This document shows positions 60,566 to 64,000 of a DNA stretch of 64,000 nt, piece after piece; position 1 is the first letter of the stretch, and each line of letters begins with the position of its first letter. The notes beneath the pieces are model-generated. The model was not told the origin of the DNA. It ran no database searches and worked only from the letters and a program-made list of their open reading frames with translations. A program made the translations under genes and the position numbers. This stretch comes from Betaproteobacteria bacterium (GTDB taxonomy: Bacteria > Pseudomonadota > Gammaproteobacteria > Burkholderiales > Rhodocyclaceae): assembly GCA_020621405.1 (NCBI GenBank), contig JAHRYN010000002.1:609676-673675 (forward strand), read 5' to 3'.

Positions 60566-62521
60566 TCAGATCGGGTCGTCCGGCGAGGCGCCCGGTCCCG
60601 GCTGTATGGTGCCCAGGCGCTGCTTCAGGCCCGGCTCCTTGGTGCCGAACACCAGGCCGTACATCACCGCGTTGGTCATCACCTTCTTCACGTAGTCGCG
60701 CGTTTCGCTGAACGGGATCGTTTCGGCATAGACCGCACCCTCGATAGGCTTGGCGGCGCGCCACTTCTTCGCTCGCCCCGGCCCGGCGTTGTAGCCGGCG
60801 CTGGCCAGCACCGGATGATCGTCGAGGCTGTCGAGCACCAGACGCATATAGCTGGTGCCGAGCAGCACGTTGGTATCGGTTTCGGCGATCTGCGACGGCC
60901 GGAATCCGTTCAGCCCGATCTTCTTCGCCACCCACTGCGCAGTGGCCGGCATCACCTGCATCAGCCCCTGCGCACCCGCGGACGAGCGCGCCCGGACGAC
61001 GAAGCGGCTTTCCTGGCGCATCAGGCCATATACCCAGGCCAGATCGAGCGAACGCGCATGCACCTGCGGCTCGACCGCAGCGCGCATCGGCGCGAGGTAG
61101 CGCAACGCGTAGTCGTGTTCGGCGACCGTGCGGTCCGCCGTATTGATCGCGCGGTCCCACAGTTCGTAGCGCATCGCGACATTGGCCACCGCCAGCAGCG
61201 TCCGGTCGTCCGCTTCGCGGATCGCCCAGTTCCATTCGCGCACGGCTTCCGTGCGCAGATCGAGTTCGAACAGCTTGAGCGCACGCACGATGGACGGCGA
61301 TTGCTCGGCACGCCTCATCTCGTCGGCGGTCGGTGGCGCGGCCTGCGGCGGCAGCCGGTGCGGCTGACCCAGTTCCTCGCTGGCCAGCAGCCCGTAGAAG
61401 CTGGGCTCGTCGGCAATGCGCCGGTACTGCGCGTGCGCCTGATCCACGTGACCGGTGGCACTGCGCGCGCGACCGCCCCAGTAGATCCACTCGGATCGGG
61501 CTGCCAGCGCCTCCGGCATGCGTTCGACGAGGTCGCGCAGGAAGCGCCAGTTGCCGGCCCGCAGCGCGGACCGGGCACACCACGCAAACGCTTCGTCGCC
61601 GGCCAGCGCGTCATCGGCCGAGCGGCACCACTGGACGGCACGCGCATCGAGCTGCTGCCCGCCCTGCCAGCCGAGCTGCGAGAACGCGTAGCCGCGCTCT
61701 TCCGGACTGAAGCGGTGGGCGATCACCTCCAGGCTACGCTCGGCGGTGCGCGCATCGGCGCGTGCGCGCTGCGCGATCGCCATCAGCGCCAGTTCGCGAC
61801 CGCGCCGGGTGATCGAAAAGTTGGCCGGCTGCCGGTCGAGCCAGCGCGTCGGGTTGGTGACGATATCCTCGAGCGCATTGCCGGGCGGCTGGGCCGAAGC
61901 CGGCAGCAGCGCCAGCGTGGTGCGCGCTTGGCCTGGGCGCCGAAGTTCCATCTGCCGGCGTGCTCGCGCCCAGATGTCGTCATCGCTGAGACGGCCGGCA
62001 TCGAACAGTGCGGTGAACAACGGCGTACAGGCGCCCGGTGCGTCGTCGAGCGTGCTCCACAGCTGCTTCGCCTCATCCAGCGCGGCGGCATCCGCCGCAT
62101 CCAGCCGCGCACGCAGCGCAAAGCAGCGCAGATCGGCCTCCGGTGCCGGCGAGGTCTGCGGCAGGCGGGCGTATTCGGCGCGGTAGTCGGCCCACTGTTC
62201 GTTCTTCGCCAGCAGACGCAGCCAGTCGGTGCGCAACCGCTGCGCGACCACGGTATCGGCGTTGCGCTCGAGGAAGATCGCGACCGCGTCGGGTGACGCG
62301 CGCTCGAGGTCGAGCCGCAGCCGGTAGTAGTCGATGTACGGCGCCAGCACATGCGACTGCAGCCCGGCCGCGCTGCGCTCGAAGGCCTGCCGGTTGCCGG
62401 CGGCGAACGCATCGCGCGCGGCGAGAAAGGACGCATCGGAACTGCTGCCGGCCAGCACCGTCTGGGAAAGCAGGAGACAGGCGCCGGCTAACGCGGCGCT
62501 GAGACGGAATTGCATGGGCAT
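60566..62521 (-). CDS. slt: Soluble lytic murein transglycosylase
   Basis: A 651-residue periplasmic enzyme cleaving peptidoglycan glycan strands. Signal peptide about 1-24, a long alpha-superhelical U/L domain (40-480) and the C-terminal SLT domain with the catalytic glutamate in GLMRQESRF, then SAGAQGLMQVMPATA and NAGPGRAKKW. The start is either MPMQF (62521) or MQF (62515). Divergent from the cyclo-ligase gene. Confidence 0.94.
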   Translation of the reverse strand: MPMQFRLSAALAGACLLLSQTVLAGSSSDASFLAARDAFAAGNRQAFERSAAGLQSHVLAPYIDYYRLRLDLERASPDAVAIFLERNADTVVAQRLRTDWLRLLAKNEQWADYRAEYARLPQTSPAPEADLRCFALRARLDAADAAALDEAKQLWSTLDDAPGACTPLFTALFDAGRLSDDDIWARARRQMELRRPGQARTTLALLPASAQPPGNALEDIVTNPTRWLDRQPANFSITRRGRELALMAIAQRARADARTAERSLEVIAHRFSPEERGYAFSQLGWQGGQQLDARAVQWCRSADDALAGDEAFAWCARSALRAGNWRFLRDLVERMPEALAARSEWIYWGGRARSATGHVDQAHAQYRRIADEPSFYGLLASEELGQPHRLPPQAAPPTADEMRRAEQSPSIVRALKLFELDLRTEAVREWNWAIREADDRTLLAVANVAMRYELWDRAINTADRTVAEHDYALRYLAPMRAAVEPQVHARSLDLAWVYGLMRQESRFVVRARSSAGAQGLMQVMPATAQWVAKKIGLNGFRPSQIAETDTNVLLGTSYMRLVLDSLDDHPVLASAGYNAGPGRAKKWRAAKPIEGAVYAETIPFSETRDYVKKVMTNAVMYGLVFGTKEPGLKQRLGTIQPGPGASPDDPI

Positions 62522-62565
62522 CTGCTATCGTTTTTGCACGTTGAAACCAATGATACCGCCCGGCC

Positions 62566-63150
62566 ATGAATGTTCCCGACGATCACGCACGCCGCCGTGC
62601 CATCCGACTGTCGTTGCTGCAGCGGCGCGAAACCATGGATGGCGCAGCGCTCGCCGGCCTGCACCGGGCCATCGCCGGCCACCTCGCAGGACTGCTGACA
62701 CGCCTTGCGCCACGTTCGATCGGTTTCACCTGGCCCTACCGCGCCGAATTCGACGCTCTGCCGACAGTCCGCGACTGGCTGGCCGCCAGTGAAGGGCGCA
62801 GGGCCGCTCTGCCTGTGGTCGGAGAAAAAGGCGCGCCGATGACGTTTCGCGAATGGACGCCGGACAGCGCGATGGCACTCGACCGCTACGGCATCCCGCA
62901 CCCGGCCGCAGGCGACACCGTCACACCCGACATCCTGCTGATCCCGTGCAACGGCTTCGATGCGCGCGGCTATCGGCTGGGCTACGGCGCCGGCCACTAC
63001 GACCGCACGCTGGCGGCCATGCAGCCTACGCCCTGCACCCTGGGCATCGCCATCGAGGACGGCCGCATCGACGATCTCGGCCCTCAGCCGCACGACATTC
63101 CGATGGACTGGATCGTCACCGAAGCGGGCGCGTTCAAGACCGGACGCTGA
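62566..63150 (+). CDS. 5-formyltetrahydrofolate cyclo-ligase
   Basis: Converts 5-formyl-THF to 5,10-methenyl-THF using ATP. The 194-residue protein carries the family motif GYRLGYGAGHYDR and LIPCNGFDARGYRLG. In many Proteobacteria this gene lies beside ssrS and zapA; here it is about 15 kb away, next to slt. It complements purU in folate one-carbon balance. Confidence 0.93.
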   Translation: MNVPDDHARRRAIRLSLLQRRETMDGAALAGLHRAIAGHLAGLLTRLAPRSIGFTWPYRAEFDALPTVRDWLAASEGRRAALPVVGEKGAPMTFREWTPDSAMALDRYGIPHPAAGDTVTPDILLIPCNGFDARGYRLGYGAGHYDRTLAAMQPTPCTLGIAIEDGRIDDLGPQPHDIPMDWIVTEAGAFKTGR

Positions 63151-63194
63151 ACCGGCGTCATCGCATGTCGCCGCAGACCCTGGACCACAGCAGG

Positions 63195-63226
63195 AGAAAA
63201 AAAACCGGGCCATCGCTGGCCCGGTT
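63195..63226 (-). terminator. Rho-independent terminator of the SRPBCC gene
   Basis: AACCGGGCCA / TGGCCCGGTT with loop of four bases; on the minus strand a run of six T follows. It lies about 20 bases beyond the SRPBCC stop. Confidence 0.92.
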
Positions 63227-63247
63227 CCGGTCGGATGCGGATCCGTC

Positions 63248-63775
63248 CTACTTTTCCATGATCGCCTTCAGGTTCTCGAGCCCGCTCTTGTAAACGCCGG
63301 TGACGGCGCCGAGCGCGGCTTCGTCGTCCTCGCCCTTCGGAGGATCGTTGTTCATGTACTTGCGGTAGAACGCACCGCGCCATTCGACCAGCGTGGTACC
63401 GCCATCGGCCGGCTTCACGGTCAGCGTCGAACTGTAGTTGGTCACCGGCAGCGCACCGCCGTCCTTCGCGCGGTATGAAAACTTCTTCGCCGCGTCGTCG
63501 ATGGCTTCGAGCGACTCAACCAACTCGCCGCCGCCCTTGATCTTCAGCGTGCGCACCGAACCGACTTCGCTGCCATTGGTCGCCGTGCAGCTCTCCACTG
63601 CCGGATGCCAGCTCTGCAGCTGAGCAAAGTCTCGCACTTTCGCCCAGACCGCATCGGGGCTGGCCTTGATGGTGATGGTTTCGAACGCCTTCTGGCGTGT
63701 CGGGCCGTGGGCAAAAGCCGTTGATGCGACGAGCGATGCGGCCAGCATCATGATGAACGCCGAAACTGCGCGCAT
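63248..63775 (-). CDS. SRPBCC-family exported protein (MxaD-like)
   Basis: A 175-residue periplasmic protein: signal peptide about 1-22 (SLVASTAFA), then a START-like SRPBCC fold with KASPDAVWAKVRDFAQLQSWHPAVE and a long C-terminal helix. Small exported SRPBCC proteins of this type include MxaD of methanol oxidation clusters. GGAGG supports the start at 63775. A beta-propeller gene lies 68 bp upstream on the same strand. Confidence 0.85.
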   Translation of the reverse strand: MRAVSAFIMMLAASLVASTAFAHGPTRQKAFETITIKASPDAVWAKVRDFAQLQSWHPAVESCTATNGSEVGSVRTLKIKGGGELVESLEAIDDAAKKFSYRAKDGGALPVTNYSSTLTVKPADGGTTLVEWRGAFYRKYMNNDPPKGEDDEAALGAVTGVYKSGLENLKAIMEK

Positions 63776-63843
63776 GTTCCCTCCTGGGTTGTCGAAAGCG
63801 GGTAAGCAGAAGCACGCGACGATAGCGGCAAGCACGCCGGCGA

Positions 63844-64000
63844 TCAATGCGCCGCTGCGGAACGGTGGATGAAGCGGCCGAAACCGCGCGGATTCCGGCC
63901 AAGTGCGACGGTGCCCTGCTGCCTGCCGGTACGCGCGTCGAACACGCCGACCAGATCATCCATCCAGCTCACCACCAGCAGGCGCTCGCCGGACACCGCC
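63844..64000 (-). CDS. Beta-propeller (YVTN/PQQ-associated type) protein, C-terminal end only
   Basis: The last 51 residues of a frame that enters from the right edge. SGERLLVVSWMDDLVGVFDARTG reads like one blade of a YncE/YVTN-type beta-propeller, ending RSAAAH. With the MxaD-like gene it hints at a quinoprotein or methanol-oxidation-related cluster beyond the window. Confidence 0.7.
   Translation of the reverse strand, partial: AVSGERLLVVSWMDDLVGVFDARTGRQQGTVALGRNPRGFGRFIHRSAAAH

Noticed and set aside
1-64000. CRISPR arrays, tRNA or rRNA genes, insertion sequences
   Set aside because: No regularly spaced repeats, no T-loop/anticodon patterns outside genes, no transposase-like protein or terminal repeats were found by reading both strands.

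Overview
This window looks like chromosomal DNA of a GC-rich Gram-negative betaproteobacterium, most likely of the Rhodocyclales/Methyloversatilis kind. The organism call is inference. It rests on PEP-CTERM proteins with a typical betaproteobacterial C-terminus, the zapA/6S RNA arrangement, an aroQ-accB-accC-prmA operon, and an MxaD-like SRPBCC protein beside a beta-propeller gene at the right edge, as seen in methylotrophs. No rRNA, tRNA, CRISPR array, insertion sequence or prophage was seen.

Left part (1-17097): housekeeping and signalling. coxB (cut by the left edge), a DUF2244 gene and mpl run leftward. A rightward block holds a conserved hypothetical gene, a TlpA thioredoxin, aroQ, accB, accC, prmA, a zinc-ribbon/DUF3426 gene, tpx and dgkA. 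A HisKA_2 histidine kinase and an ANTAR response regulator follow, then purU (leftward), an ABC exporter and an unusual three-part glycosyltransferase/ELM1 fusion.

Centre (17162-31161): the most notable region, a bacterial ceramide (sphingolipid) locus. The leftward operon encodes an acyl-ACP synthetase, a CerR-like reductase, a dedicated ACP and serine palmitoyltransferase. The rightward genes begin with a GNAT-like bacterial ceramide synthase. Around them lie two nucleotidyltransferases, a CDP-alcohol phosphotransferase, a nucleotidyltransferase-fold protein of unknown function, a metallophosphoesterase, a stand-alone LptF/LptG-type permease pair, an LpxO-like hydroxylase and an ABC exporter. 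Together they suggest synthesis, head-group decoration and export of an anionic sphingolipid.

Next (33150-39172): a truncated haemoglobin, then a four-gene GT2 - GtrA - YdjC deacetylase - GT39 module resembling the Francisella FlmF2/NaxD/FlmK amino-sugar lipid decoration system, then a divergent CorA-like protein.

Accessory stretch (39261-46610): two PEP-CTERM genes behind a strong sigma-54 promoter match, a decayed chemoreceptor with an in-frame TAG, an RNB-family ribonuclease, mgtE, a secreted-protein gene broken by an in-frame TAA, and a TauE/SafE permease.

Right part (46930-64000): 6S RNA, zapA and its coiled-coil partner, cobU and two CobC-like phosphatases around a small secreted protein, msbA, two glycosyltransferases, fpr with a LysR-type palindrome upstream, a CBS protein, ilvD, cca, an NDUFA9-like dehydrogenase, a soluble lytic transglycosylase, 5-formyl-THF cyclo-ligase, an SRPBCC protein and the end of a beta-propeller gene.
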